Below are positions 51,179 through 58,670 of a stretch of DNA of 64,000 bases, one piece after another; positions within the stretch are counted from its first letter, which is position 1; each line of letters begins with the position of its first letter. The DNA lies in the NCBI GenBank assembly GCA_035547695.1, contig DASZUK010000050.1, positions 62,001-126,000 of the forward strand. Reading direction: 5' to 3'. The position numbers and the translations under genes were made by a program. The notes under the pieces are model-generated. The model was not told the DNA's origin. It searched no databases and was given only the letters and a program-made list of their open reading frames with translations. Source of the stretch: DASZUK01 sp035547695. GTDB taxonomy: Bacteria > Actinomycetota > Acidimicrobiia > Acidimicrobiales > RAAP-2.

Positions 51179-52576
51179 GATTCCTCTTCTTTCTGTTGCT
51201 TTCGGTACTGCTTGTGCTTTCGGTACTGCTCTGGTACTGCTCCCTGCGGGACCGGCCGCCGGCACGGTGCCGGGGGTCGGGCCGGAGGCCTTGTTCCTGC
51301 TGATCCTGTTGTTCCTGTTCCTGCCCTGGTCCTTGTTGCCCTTGTGGGTCCGGCGGCGGTGCCCGCGGTCCTCGGCGTGGCTGCCGTTGTCGTTGCCACT
51401 GGCACTGGCACGGGCACTGCCGCCGCCGCCGGCATGGCGGGCGGCCGGCGGGGCCGGTCGCGGCGGCCTGGTGCCGGCCGGCAGCACCTCCTGGGGCAGG
51501 CCGAGGGCCCGCTGCAGGGTGCGGGCGGTCCCCCGGTGCTCGTCGGTGACCAGTGCCACCACCGTGCCCGTGTTCCCCGCCCGCCCGGTCCGGCCGGAGC
51601 GGTGCACGTAGTCGGTGGCCTCCGGCGGCAGGTCGTAGTGGACGACGCACGGCAGGTCGTCGACGTGGATGCCCCGGGCCGCCACGTCGGTGGCCACCAG
51701 GGCACCGGCCTTCCCGCTGCCGAAGGCGGCCAGGGCCTGCTCGCGCTGCTTCTGGGTGCGGTCCCCGTGGATGGCCACCGCCCGTACCCCCGTCGCGCCC
51801 AGTTGGCGGGTGACCCGGTCGACCGCCCGCTTGGTCCGGCAGAACACGATGGCCTGGCCGTGCTCGCCGACCAGCCCGGCCACCATGCCGACCCGCTCCG
51901 CCCGGTCCACCTGCCAGAACACGTGGGCGACCTCGCCGACGCTGGACCGGTCACCGGCCACCTCATGGCGGACCGGGTCCCGCTGGTACTGGCGGACCAC
52001 CGACTCCACCTCGTTGCCGACGGTGGCCGAGAACAGCAGCACCTGTCGGTCCGCGGCGGTGGCGTCCAGCAGCTTCCGGACCGCCGGCAGGAACCCCATG
52101 TCGGCCATCCGGTCCGCCTCGTCCAGCACGGCGATCTGGACCTGGTCCAAGGCGATGTCGCCCTGGTCCACCAGGTCCAGCAGTCGTCCGGGGCAGGCCA
52201 CCACGATGTCCACCCCGCGGGCCATCGCCTTCCGGGTCGGGCCGTAGGCGGTGCCGCCGTACACGGCGATCACCCGCTGCCGGCGGTCGCCGGACAGCAG
52301 GGCCAGCTCGTCGCGGACCTGGCCGGCCAGCTCACGGGTGGGCACCAGCACCAGGCCCCGCGGGTGGCCGGGGGCCGAACCGGCCGACCGGCCGACCAGG
52401 GCCAGCCCGAACGCCAGGGTCTTGCCGGACCCCGTCGGGGCCTGGCCGAACACGTCACGGCCGGCCAGGGCGTCGGGCAGCGTCGCCGCCTGGATCGGGA
52501 ACGGCGCCGCGATACCCCGCTGCGCCAACCGTTCGACCAGATGGGCGGGAACGCCCAGGTCGGAGAATGAAACCAC
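50978..52576 (-). CDS. DEAD-box RNA helicase fused to a cold-shock domain
   Basis: A 532-residue open frame. Residues 1-370 are an RhlE-like helicase: Q motif region PFPIQAAT, motif I APTGSGKT (46-53), PTRELAGQ, DEAD in VLDEADRMADMGF, SAT, and HRSGRTGRAG. A basic Gly/Arg/Asn-rich tail follows (about 370-465), then a complete cold-shock domain (467-532) with KGYGFVSR (RNP1) and DLFVHYS (RNP2). No stop separates them. GTG 52576 has GGGAG upstream. Both parts remodel RNA in the cold, so the fusion makes functional sense. The linker holds an 18-bp tandem repeat (51198-51233). Confidence 0.85.
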   Translation of the reverse strand: MVSFSDLGVPAHLVERLAQRGIAAPFPIQAATLPDALAGRDVFGQAPTGSGKTLAFGLALVGRSAGSAPGHPRGLVLVPTRELAGQVRDELALLSGDRRQRVIAVYGGTAYGPTRKAMARGVDIVVACPGRLLDLVDQGDIALDQVQIAVLDEADRMADMGFLPAVRKLLDATAADRQVLLFSATVGNEVESVVRQYQRDPVRHEVAGDRSSVGEVAHVFWQVDRAERVGMVAGLVGEHGQAIVFCRTKRAVDRVTRQLGATGVRAVAIHGDRTQKQREQALAAFGSGKAGALVATDVAARGIHVDDLPCVVHYDLPPEATDYVHRSGRTGRAGNTGTVVALVTDEHRGTARTLQRALGLPQEVLPAGTRPPRPAPPAARHAGGGGSARASASGNDNGSHAEDRGHRRRTHKGNKDQGRNRNNRISRNKASGPTPGTVPAAGPAGSSTRAVPKAQAVPKATERRGIMPTGTVKFFNTEKGYGFVSRPDGDDLFVHYSNVQGSGFRTLEAGQQVEFDIAPGRKGDEARNVKVI

Positions 52577-52806
52577 TGAACTCCCGTCGAGTTGTCAACA
52601 GGCCAACTCGAACCGGAAACTCGAATCAGGCCCCACCGGCATGGTTGCCGGCAGCCGGTCGACCGTGCCGGCCGGTGCCGCCAGCGTAGCAGGTCCGTCC
52701 GGAAAACGGCCTGCGGCTGTACGGCCCAGGGCCTCCGCACCGTGTGGCACACCTGTGCCCTGTCTTGTGCCTGTCCTGTGCCCAGAGGTTGTCCGGGGCG
52801 GGACGC
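52577..52806. other. gene-free leader region of the helicase gene
   Basis: 230 bases with no supported gene. GAGTTGTCAACAGGCCAACTC (52590-52610 area) forms an inverted repeat near the helicase start and TGTGCC/TGTCC repeats (52745-52795) are present. A long leader is common before cold-induced genes, but no known element was recognised. Confidence 0.4.
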
Positions 52807-52837
52807 GACAACGGTCGGCCAGCGGCCGACCGTTGTC
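52807..52837. terminator. perfect 14-bp hairpin downstream of tRNA-Ser
   Basis: GACAACGGTCGGCC and GGCCGACCGTTGTC pair perfectly around AGC, 30 bases beyond the tRNA 3' end on the minus strand. No U tract. Confidence 0.65.
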
Positions 52838-52866
52838 AAAGAAGGTCGCTTCCTGGTGCTCCTCGG

Positions 52867-52952
52867 CGGAGGCGGTGGGATTTGAACCCACGGTACCCAG
52901 GGGGTACAACGGTTTTCGAGACCGTCCGATTCGGCCGCTCTCGCACGCCTCC
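52867..52952 (-). tRNA. tRNA-Ser (CGA anticodon)
   Basis: 86 bases with acceptor stem GGAGGCG/CGCCTCC, discriminator G, anticodon loop CTCGAAA giving CGA for codon UCG, a long variable arm (TGTACCCCCTGGGTACC region) and T-arm GGGTTCAAATCCC. CCA is not encoded. It lies 11 bases downstream of tadA in the same direction. Confidence 0.95.
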
Positions 52953-52962
52953 GAGGGAGAGG

Positions 52963-53502
52963 TTACCGGCCGGGACGGCGGCCGGCGAAGAAGTCGGTCA
53001 GCACCGCCCCGCACTCCTCCGCCAGCACCCCCGGCACTACCGGCAGCTCGTGGTTCAGCCTCGGGTCCGCGCACAGGTTGTAGACCGACCCGCACGCCCC
53101 CGCCTTCGGGTCGTCGGCTCCGAACACCACCGCACCGACCCGTCCGGCCACCAGCGCCCCGGCGCACATCGGGCACGGTTCCAGGGTGACCACCAGCGTC
53201 GCCCCCGACAGCCGCCACCCGCCCAGCGCGGCGGCCGCGTCCCGCAGCGCCAGCAGCTCGGCGTGGGCCGTCGGGTCCCCGAGCCGCTCCCGCTCGTTGT
53301 GCCGCCGGGCCACCACCCGGCCCTCGTGCAGCACCACCGCCCCCACCGGCACGTCGCCGTGGGCCATCGCGGCCTCCGCTTCGATCAGCGCCAGCCGCAT
53401 GGCCTCCTCCAGGGAGACCGGCCCCGTGCCGGCCCCGTTGCCGGCAACCGGTTCGTCGCCGGCAACCGGCTCGTCGGCATCCGGGCGCGCATCGACGGGC
53501 AT
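52963..53502 (-). CDS. tadA: tRNA adenosine(34) deaminase TadA
   Basis: Up to 179 residues. Deaminates A34 to inosine in tRNA-Arg. HAELLALRDAA carries the zinc His and proton-shuttle Glu, EPCPMCAGAL the two zinc Cys. ATG 53502 lies five bases from the 3' end of tRNA-Ser(GGA) and has no ribosome site; its first 33 residues contain a DEPVAG duplication. ATG 53400, with GGAGGAGG upstream, gives 145 residues, the usual family length, and is a strong alternative. It sits between two serine tRNA genes, probably on one transcript. Confidence 0.87.
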   Translation of the reverse strand: MPVDARPDADEPVAGDEPVAGNGAGTGPVSLEEAMRLALIEAEAAMAHGDVPVGAVVLHEGRVVARRHNERERLGDPTAHAELLALRDAAAALGGWRLSGATLVVTLEPCPMCAGALVAGRVGAVVFGADDPKAGACGSVYNLCADPRLNHELPVVPGVLAEECGAVLTDFFAGRRPGR

Positions 53503-53506
53503 ATGG

Positions 53507-53591
53507 CGGAGGCGGTGGGATTTGAACCCACGGTGGGTTGCCCCACACACGATTTCCAATCGTGCCGATTCGGCCGCTCTCGCACGCCTCC
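53507..53591 (-). tRNA. tRNA-Ser (GGA anticodon)
   Basis: 85 bases with the same acceptor stem (GGAGGCG/CGCCTCC), D-arm and T-arm as the neighbouring tRNA-Ser, anticodon loop TTGGAAA giving GGA for codons UCC/UCU, and a long variable arm. A TAGCCT -10 (53605-53600) lies just before the 5' end. CCA is not encoded. Confidence 0.95.
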
Positions 53592-53699
53592 GGGGGAGCA
53601 GGCTATCCGAGCCGGTACCGGGCCCCGCCCGGGAACCGGCGCCGAGCGGAGCGGGTCCGAGCGGAGCGGGTAGCATCGTCAGCCACCCCGCACCGACGT

Positions 53700-53815
53700 T
53701 GGGTGCGGTGGCCGGGTCCTGCGCAACGGCCGCTCGTGAACCGAGTCAGGGTCGGAAGGCAGCAGCTCTCAGCGGGTGAGGCCGTGTGCCGTAGTCAACC
53801 TGGCCACCGCACCGA
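53700..53815 (+). ncRNA. ffs: signal recognition particle RNA (4.5S type)
   Basis: GTCAGGGTCGGAAGGCAGCAGC (within 53745-53767) is the conserved Ffh-binding loop with GGAA tetraloop and asymmetric AGCAG bulge. The ends pair perfectly: GGTGCGGTGGCC (53702-53713) with GGCCACCGCACC (53802-53813). It lies 80 bases before dnaX, the usual neighbour. A TAGCAT -10 is at 53671-53676. Exact ends are estimated from the stem. Confidence 0.88.
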
Positions 53816-53894
53816 ATGCCGGTGCTCTCTGGCCCCGCCGTCGTGGGCCCCGGGACGCCTGAGCGGCCGGGGCCGCGCCGGTAGGCTCGCCGCG

Positions 53895-56036
53895 ATGGCC
53901 GACGACCCCGGAAACGCCCCCGCCCCCCCGCCGGACGGCGCCGGGGGGGACGACGGGCAGTTCGTGTCCCTGTACCGCCGCTTCCGTCCCGGACGGTTCG
54001 GCGAGCTGCGGGGGCAGCCCCACGTCGTCCTGGCCCTCCAGAGCGCGGTCCGGGACCAGCACGTGGCCCATGCCTACCTGTTCAGCGGGCCACGGGGCAC
54101 CGGCAAGACGTCCACCGCCCGCATCCTGGCCCGGGCCCTCAACTGCGCCGATCCGCAGGACGGCGAGCCCTGCGGCACCTGTGCCTCCTGCGTCGAGATC
54201 GCCCGCGGCACCTCGCTGGACGTCCACGAGCTGGACGCCGCCTCCAACAACGGCGTCGACGCCGTCCGCGACCTCATCGCCCACGCCGCCCTGGGCACCC
54301 CCGGCCGGCGGAAGGTGTACATCGTCGACGAGGTCCATATGCTGTCCAACGCCGCCGCCAACGCGTTGCTGAAGACCCTGGAGGAGCCGCCGGCCCACGT
54401 GGTGTTCGTGCTGGCCACCACCGACCCGCAGAAGGTGCCGCCGACCATCCGCAGCCGCACCCAGCACTTCGAGTTCCGGCTCCTCGGCGCCGACACCCTC
54501 GGCACCCTGCTGCACGACGTCAACCGGGCCGCCGGCCTCGACCTGGACGACGAGGCCCTGGCCGTCGCCGTACGCCGCGGCCGCGGCTCGGCCCGGGACG
54601 CCCTGTCCATCCTCGACCAGGTGGCCGCGTCCGGCTCCGCCGCCGACGCCCGGCCGGAGGTGGCCGAGCTGGTGGAGGCCATCGAGGTCGACGACCCCGG
54701 ACGGGCCCTGGTCGCCGTGGCCGCCCTCCATGAGGCCGGCTGGGGGTCCCAGCAGTTGGCCGCCGAGCTGGTGGACGAGCTCCGCCAGACCTTCCTGGCC
54801 GCCCTGGCCCCCGAGCTGGGGGATGCCGGCGGCGACCAGCAGGCCCGGCTGGCCGCCCGGGTCGAGCGGCTCGGCCTGCCCCGCCTGGTCCGTGGCATCG
54901 AGGTCCTCGGCCGTACCCAGGTCGACATGCGCGACGCCCCCGACCCCCGGGTCGTCCTGGAGGTGGCCCTCGTCCGGCTGGCCCGGCCGGAGCTGGACGA
55001 CTCCACGGCTGCCCTGGAGGAACGGCTGTCCCGGTTGGAGCGGGCCGTCGCCGCCGGGGGTGCCCCGGCACCTTCGCCGGCGGTCCCGGGTGCCCCGGGT
55101 GCTGCTCGCGCCGCCGCGGCGCGGGTGAGCGCCGCGCCGCCCGCCGCCCCGCCGGTGAGCGCTGCCCTGCCCGCCGAACCAGCGGCGCCCTCCCCGCCCG
55201 CCGCACCACCGCAGCCCGCCCCGGCTCCGCCGGACGGCTCCACCGACCAGGGCCCGGCGAACCGCCCCGGCCTCGGTGCGCTGCGCCGCCAGCGCGCCGC
55301 CCGGCCGGTACCGCCGCCGGCTCCGGAGGGAGCCCAGGCGATCCCGGCCGTGCCGGCCGGTGCCGCCGCGTCCGCCCCGCCGGCGCCGCCGCCGGACCCG
55401 CAGGAGTCCCCGCCGGCTCCGCCGCCGGTTCCGGAGGCCGAACCGCCGGCCGCCGCGAGCGGTGGCGGGTTGGACCGGGACCTGCTGGTGCAGGCCTGGG
55501 GCGACCACATCCTCCGGGGGCTCCCGGCCCGGGCCAAGGCCCTGTACAGCGCCGGGCGGTTCGTGTCGGCCGACGGTGGTTCGGCGGTGTTCGCCCTGCC
55601 GAACGCCGCACACTGCGAACGGTGCCAGGACGTCAAGCCGGTGGTGGAGTCGGCGTTGGCTGCCCATTTCGGCCTCCCGGTCACCCTTGAGCTGGTGGTC
55701 GACGGGCCGGCCCACGGCGGCTCCGGCGACCGGTCGCCGGGCGTGGCCGGGGGAGGCCCGACGCCGGGCACCGGGGGTCCGGCCGGTCCGGGAAGCCCGG
55801 CCGGCCAGGGCGGTCGACAGGGCGACGGCCAGGGCCAGGGCGGTGGACCGGGCAGCGGCCAGGGCGGTAGCCAGGGCGGTCGACCGGTCGGGGACGCCGG
55901 CCCGGCGGACAGTGCCGTGCCCGGCGCGGCGGACGACGAGTACTTCGACATGGACGAGGTGGCCGAGGCGGTGCCGGTGGAGTCGGTGGCCGAAGCCCGG
56001 GTGCGCGAGGCGTTCCCGGGCATCCAGGAGGTGTAG
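53895..56036 (+). CDS. dnaX: DNA polymerase III subunit gamma/tau
   Basis: A 713-residue clamp-loader ATPase. Walker A GPRGTGKT at 65-72, zinc Cys84/93/96/99, DEVHML (Walker B), SRTQ and sensor-2 GRGSARDALS. After about residue 370 a long Pro/Ala-rich linker leads to a tau-like C-terminal domain (LLVQAWGDHILRGLP) and a Gly/Gln repeat region (GQGG units, about 640-670). ATG 53895 stands seven bases after TAGGCT (53882-53887), probably leaderless. Its stop abuts recR. Confidence 0.93.
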   Translation: MADDPGNAPAPPPDGAGGDDGQFVSLYRRFRPGRFGELRGQPHVVLALQSAVRDQHVAHAYLFSGPRGTGKTSTARILARALNCADPQDGEPCGTCASCVEIARGTSLDVHELDAASNNGVDAVRDLIAHAALGTPGRRKVYIVDEVHMLSNAAANALLKTLEEPPAHVVFVLATTDPQKVPPTIRSRTQHFEFRLLGADTLGTLLHDVNRAAGLDLDDEALAVAVRRGRGSARDALSILDQVAASGSAADARPEVAELVEAIEVDDPGRALVAVAALHEAGWGSQQLAAELVDELRQTFLAALAPELGDAGGDQQARLAARVERLGLPRLVRGIEVLGRTQVDMRDAPDPRVVLEVALVRLARPELDDSTAALEERLSRLERAVAAGGAPAPSPAVPGAPGAARAAAARVSAAPPAAPPVSAALPAEPAAPSPPAAPPQPAPAPPDGSTDQGPANRPGLGALRRQRAARPVPPPAPEGAQAIPAVPAGAAASAPPAPPPDPQESPPAPPPVPEAEPPAAASGGGLDRDLLVQAWGDHILRGLPARAKALYSAGRFVSADGGSAVFALPNAAHCERCQDVKPVVESALAAHFGLPVTLELVVDGPAHGGSGDRSPGVAGGGPTPGTGGPAGPGSPAGQGGRQGDGQGQGGGPGSGQGGSQGGRPVGDAGPADSAVPGAADDEYFDMDEVAEAVPVESVAEARVREAFPGIQEV

Positions 56037-56630
56037 GTGTACACCGGCCCCCTGCGGGCACTGATCGACGAGCTGGGCCGGCTGCCGGGGGTGGGACCGA
56101 AGTCGGCGCAGCGCATCGCCTTCCACCTGCTGAAGGTGCCCACCGAGGACGCCCTCCGGTTGTCGGACGCCATCGTGTCGGTCAAGGAGCGCACCACCCT
56201 GTGCAGCCGCTGCTTCAACGTCGCCGAAGGGGGGGAGTGCGCGGTGTGCACCGACGACCGCCGGGACGGGTCGGTGGTGTGCGTGGTGGAGGATCCCCGG
56301 GACATCGTGGCGGTGGAGCGCACCCAGCAGTTCCGCGGCCGCTACCACGTGCTGCAGGGTGCCCTCAACCCGCTCGAAGGGGTCGGCCCGGAGCAGTTGC
56401 GGGTCAAGGAGCTGCTCGATCGGGTGTCGGCGGAGGGGATCAACGAGGTCATCCTGTGCACCAACCCCAACCTGGAGGGCGAGGCCACCGCCATGTACCT
56501 GGCCCGGCTGCTCGGCCCCCTCGGCATCCGGGTGACCCGGATCGCCAGCGGCCTCCCGGTGGGCGGCGACCTGGAGTACGCCGACGAGCTCACCCTCGGC
56601 CGGGCCATCGAGGGGCGCCGGGACCTGTGA
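56037..56630 (+). CDS. recR: recombination protein RecR
   Basis: A 197-residue RecR, acting with RecF/RecO in gap repair. An N-terminal helix-hairpin-helix (LIDELGRLPGVGPKSAQRIA), a zinc finger CSRC...CAVC (about 57-72) and a Toprim domain (VCVVEDPRDIVAVE, NEVILCTNPNLEGEATA) are complete. GTG 56037 follows the dnaX TAG directly, with AGGAGGTG inside dnaX. The ybaB gene that usually separates dnaX and recR is absent here. Confidence 0.93.
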   Translation: MYTGPLRALIDELGRLPGVGPKSAQRIAFHLLKVPTEDALRLSDAIVSVKERTTLCSRCFNVAEGGECAVCTDDRRDGSVVCVVEDPRDIVAVERTQQFRGRYHVLQGALNPLEGVGPEQLRVKELLDRVSAEGINEVILCTNPNLEGEATAMYLARLLGPLGIRVTRIASGLPVGGDLEYADELTLGRAIEGRRDL

Positions 56631-56649
56631 CCCAGGTGCTCCGGGACCC

Positions 56650-57183
56650 ATGACCCGGGTGTTGTGGGTGCTCCGGCACGCCAAGACCGTGGCCGATCCG
56701 CCGCCGGGGGGAACCGACCACGACCGCACCCTGGCCCCGCGGGGTCGGCGCGACGCCGAGGCGTTGGGGCGCCGGCTGGCCGGGGACCGGCTGGGCCTGG
56801 ACCGGGACGGCGCGCCGTTGCCGGAGCTGGTGCTGTGCTCCACGGCGGCCCGGACCCGGCAGACCGCCGACCTGGTGCTCGCCGGGCTCGTGGGTGCCCC
56901 GCTGGTCGACGTCCGCCGGGCCGTCTACTACGCGTCGCCCGACCAGGTGTTGGCCGAGATCCGGACCGTCCCGGACGACGTCACCTCGGCCATGGTGGTC
57001 GGCCACAACCCCACCGCCCACGCCCTGGCGGCCGGGCTGGGCACCGACGACGACCGGGTGACGGTGGAGGGCCGCGGGTTCCCCACCTGCGCCCTGGCCG
57101 TCTTCCGGCTGCCGGTGGCCCGCTGGTCCGACGTCGCGGAACAAGCCGGCCATCTGGCCGGCTTGTTCACCCCGCCCTACTAG
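56650..57183 (+). CDS. SixA-type histidine phosphatase
   Basis: A 177-residue histidine phosphatase. RHAK (His10) is the SixA phospho-acceptor motif, STAARTRQTAD holds the second Arg, and VVGHNPTAH the second His. SixA proteins remove phosphate from His-phosphotransfer domains or small phosphoesters. ATG 56650 lies 19 bases after recR. The last codons contain a perfect 13-bp inverted repeat. Confidence 0.87.
   Translation: MTRVLWVLRHAKTVADPPPGGTDHDRTLAPRGRRDAEALGRRLAGDRLGLDRDGAPLPELVLCSTAARTRQTADLVLAGLVGAPLVDVRRAVYYASPDQVLAEIRTVPDDVTSAMVVGHNPTAHALAAGLGTDDDRVTVEGRGFPTCALAVFRLPVARWSDVAEQAGHLAGLFTPPY
57140..57167 (+). terminator. 13-bp perfect hairpin inside the SixA 3' end
   Basis: AACAAGCCGGCCA and TGGCCGGCTTGTT form a perfect stem around TC, within codons for EQAGHLAGLF, 16 bases before the stop. 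It could end the ffs-dnaX-recR-sixA transcript. The following 57184-57342 holds no recognised feature. Confidence 0.5.
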
Positions 57184-57342
57184 ACGCCTGTGCAGGCCTA
57201 CGGGGGGGCGGCCTGGTTTTCGCGCCGCGCGCCGGCGGTCGAAATTGGGCCTATCTGCTCAAGGTCGGCCGCCCGTGACGACAGACGAACAACGGGGCGC
57301 TCCCCGCCTGTCGCCCCGCCGTCGCCGGCCGGCGGTCAGCGG

Positions 57343-58527
57343 TCAGCGGAGGGCGCGGAGGACGGCGGCGTCGCCCTGGCCACCACCGCCGCAGAGGCCG
57401 ACGGCGGCGTACTGGCCGCCACGGCGCCTCAGCTCCAGCAGGGCGGTGAGGGCGATCCGGGTGCCGGACATGCCGACGGGGTGGCCGAGGGCGATGGCGC
57501 CGCCGTTGACGTTGATCCTGTCCTCCGGGATGGACAGGTCGTCGGCGGAGGCCAGCCCGACGGCGGCGAAGGCCTCGTTGATCTCGAACAGGTCCATGTC
57601 GGCGACGTCCTTGCCGGCCCGGCCCAGGGCCTTGGCGATGGCCCGGGACGGCTGGGTCATCAGCGAGGTGTCCGGCCCGGCCACCTGGCCGTAGCCGACC
57701 AGCTCGCCGACGGGGGTGACGCCGAGCTCGTCGGCCTTGGCCCGGGACATCACGACCACCGCGGCGCCGCCGTCGGAGATCTGGGAGGCGTTGCCGGCGG
57801 TGACGGTGCCGGCCTTGTCGAAGGCCGGCTTCAGGGCGCCCAGGGACTCGGGGGTGGTGCCGGGGCGGACGCCCTCGTCGGTGTCCACCAGGACGGGGTC
57901 CCCCTTGCGCTGGGGAACGCTGACCGGCACGATCTCCTCGGCCAGCCGGCCGTCCTTGGCGGCCGCGGCGGCCTTCTCGTGGGAGGCCGCGGCGAAGGCG
58001 TCCTGCCGCTCCCGACTGATGCCGAGGTCCTGGGTGTACCGCTCGGTGGCCAGCCCCATGGCGCAGTGGTCGAAGGCGCAGGTGAGGCCGTCGTACATCA
58101 TCGAGTCCACCAGGGTGGCGTCGCCGAGGCGGAACCCGGCCCGGGCGCCGGGCAGGAGGTGGGGGGCCTGGGTCATCGACTCCATGCCGCCGGCCACCAC
58201 GATGTCGGCGTCGCCGGCGTTGATCATCTGGTCGGCCAGGTAGATGGCGTTGAGGCCGGACAGGCAGACCTTGTTGACGGTGGTCGCCGGCACCGACAGG
58301 GGGATGCCGCCGTGGGCGGCGGCCTGCCGGGCGGTGATCTGGCCGGTGCCGGCCAGGATGACCTGGCCCATGAACACGTAGTCGACCTGCTCCGGCTTCA
58401 CCCCGGCCCGCTCCAGGGCGGCGGCGATGGCGAAGCCGCCGAGCTCGGCGGCGGAGAACGAGGCGAGGCCGCCGGACAGCTTGCCGATGGGGGTGCGGGC
58501 TCCTGCGACGATGACCGATCCGGGCAT
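57343..58527 (-). CDS. acetyl-CoA acetyltransferase
   Basis: A 394-residue classical thiolase joining or splitting acetyl-CoA units. Nucleophile Cys88 in NKVCLSGLNA, GHPVGMSGTR with the His, and CGGGGQGDA with the second Cys. INEAFAAV and NVNGGAIALGHP are family blocks. ATG 58527 follows CGGAGGT. It is divergent from the crotonyl-CoA carboxylase/reductase gene, which suggests a C2 to C4 to C5 route. The stop is inside a 7-bp duplication (GGTCAGC x2, 57334-57347). Confidence 0.92.
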   Translation of the reverse strand: MPGSVIVAGARTPIGKLSGGLASFSAAELGGFAIAAALERAGVKPEQVDYVFMGQVILAGTGQITARQAAAHGGIPLSVPATTVNKVCLSGLNAIYLADQMINAGDADIVVAGGMESMTQAPHLLPGARAGFRLGDATLVDSMMYDGLTCAFDHCAMGLATERYTQDLGISRERQDAFAAASHEKAAAAAKDGRLAEEIVPVSVPQRKGDPVLVDTDEGVRPGTTPESLGALKPAFDKAGTVTAGNASQISDGGAAVVVMSRAKADELGVTPVGELVGYGQVAGPDTSLMTQPSRAIAKALGRAGKDVADMDLFEINEAFAAVGLASADDLSIPEDRINVNGGAIALGHPVGMSGTRIALTALLELRRRGGQYAAVGLCGGGGQGDAAVLRALR

Positions 58528-58670
58528 GTTGACCTCCGAGTTGGGCGAGTTGGGCCCGGGGACGGCCCCGGGCAGAACCTGCAGGGTACCGGCACCGACG
58601 CCCTGCGCTGCATCCGGCATTGGTTACCGGCCGGTACTCCATTGTACGGGGTCCACTATCGTCGGTGCCC

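Noticed and set aside
53769..56843. A 1024-codon open frame on the minus strand
   Set aside because: It is antisense to SRP RNA, dnaX and recR, all clearly identified on the plus strand, and has no recognisable motif.
57184..57342. A small gene between sixA and the thiolase
   Set aside because: Candidate frames are Arg/Pro/Ala-rich without start signals, and partly antisense to the thiolase.
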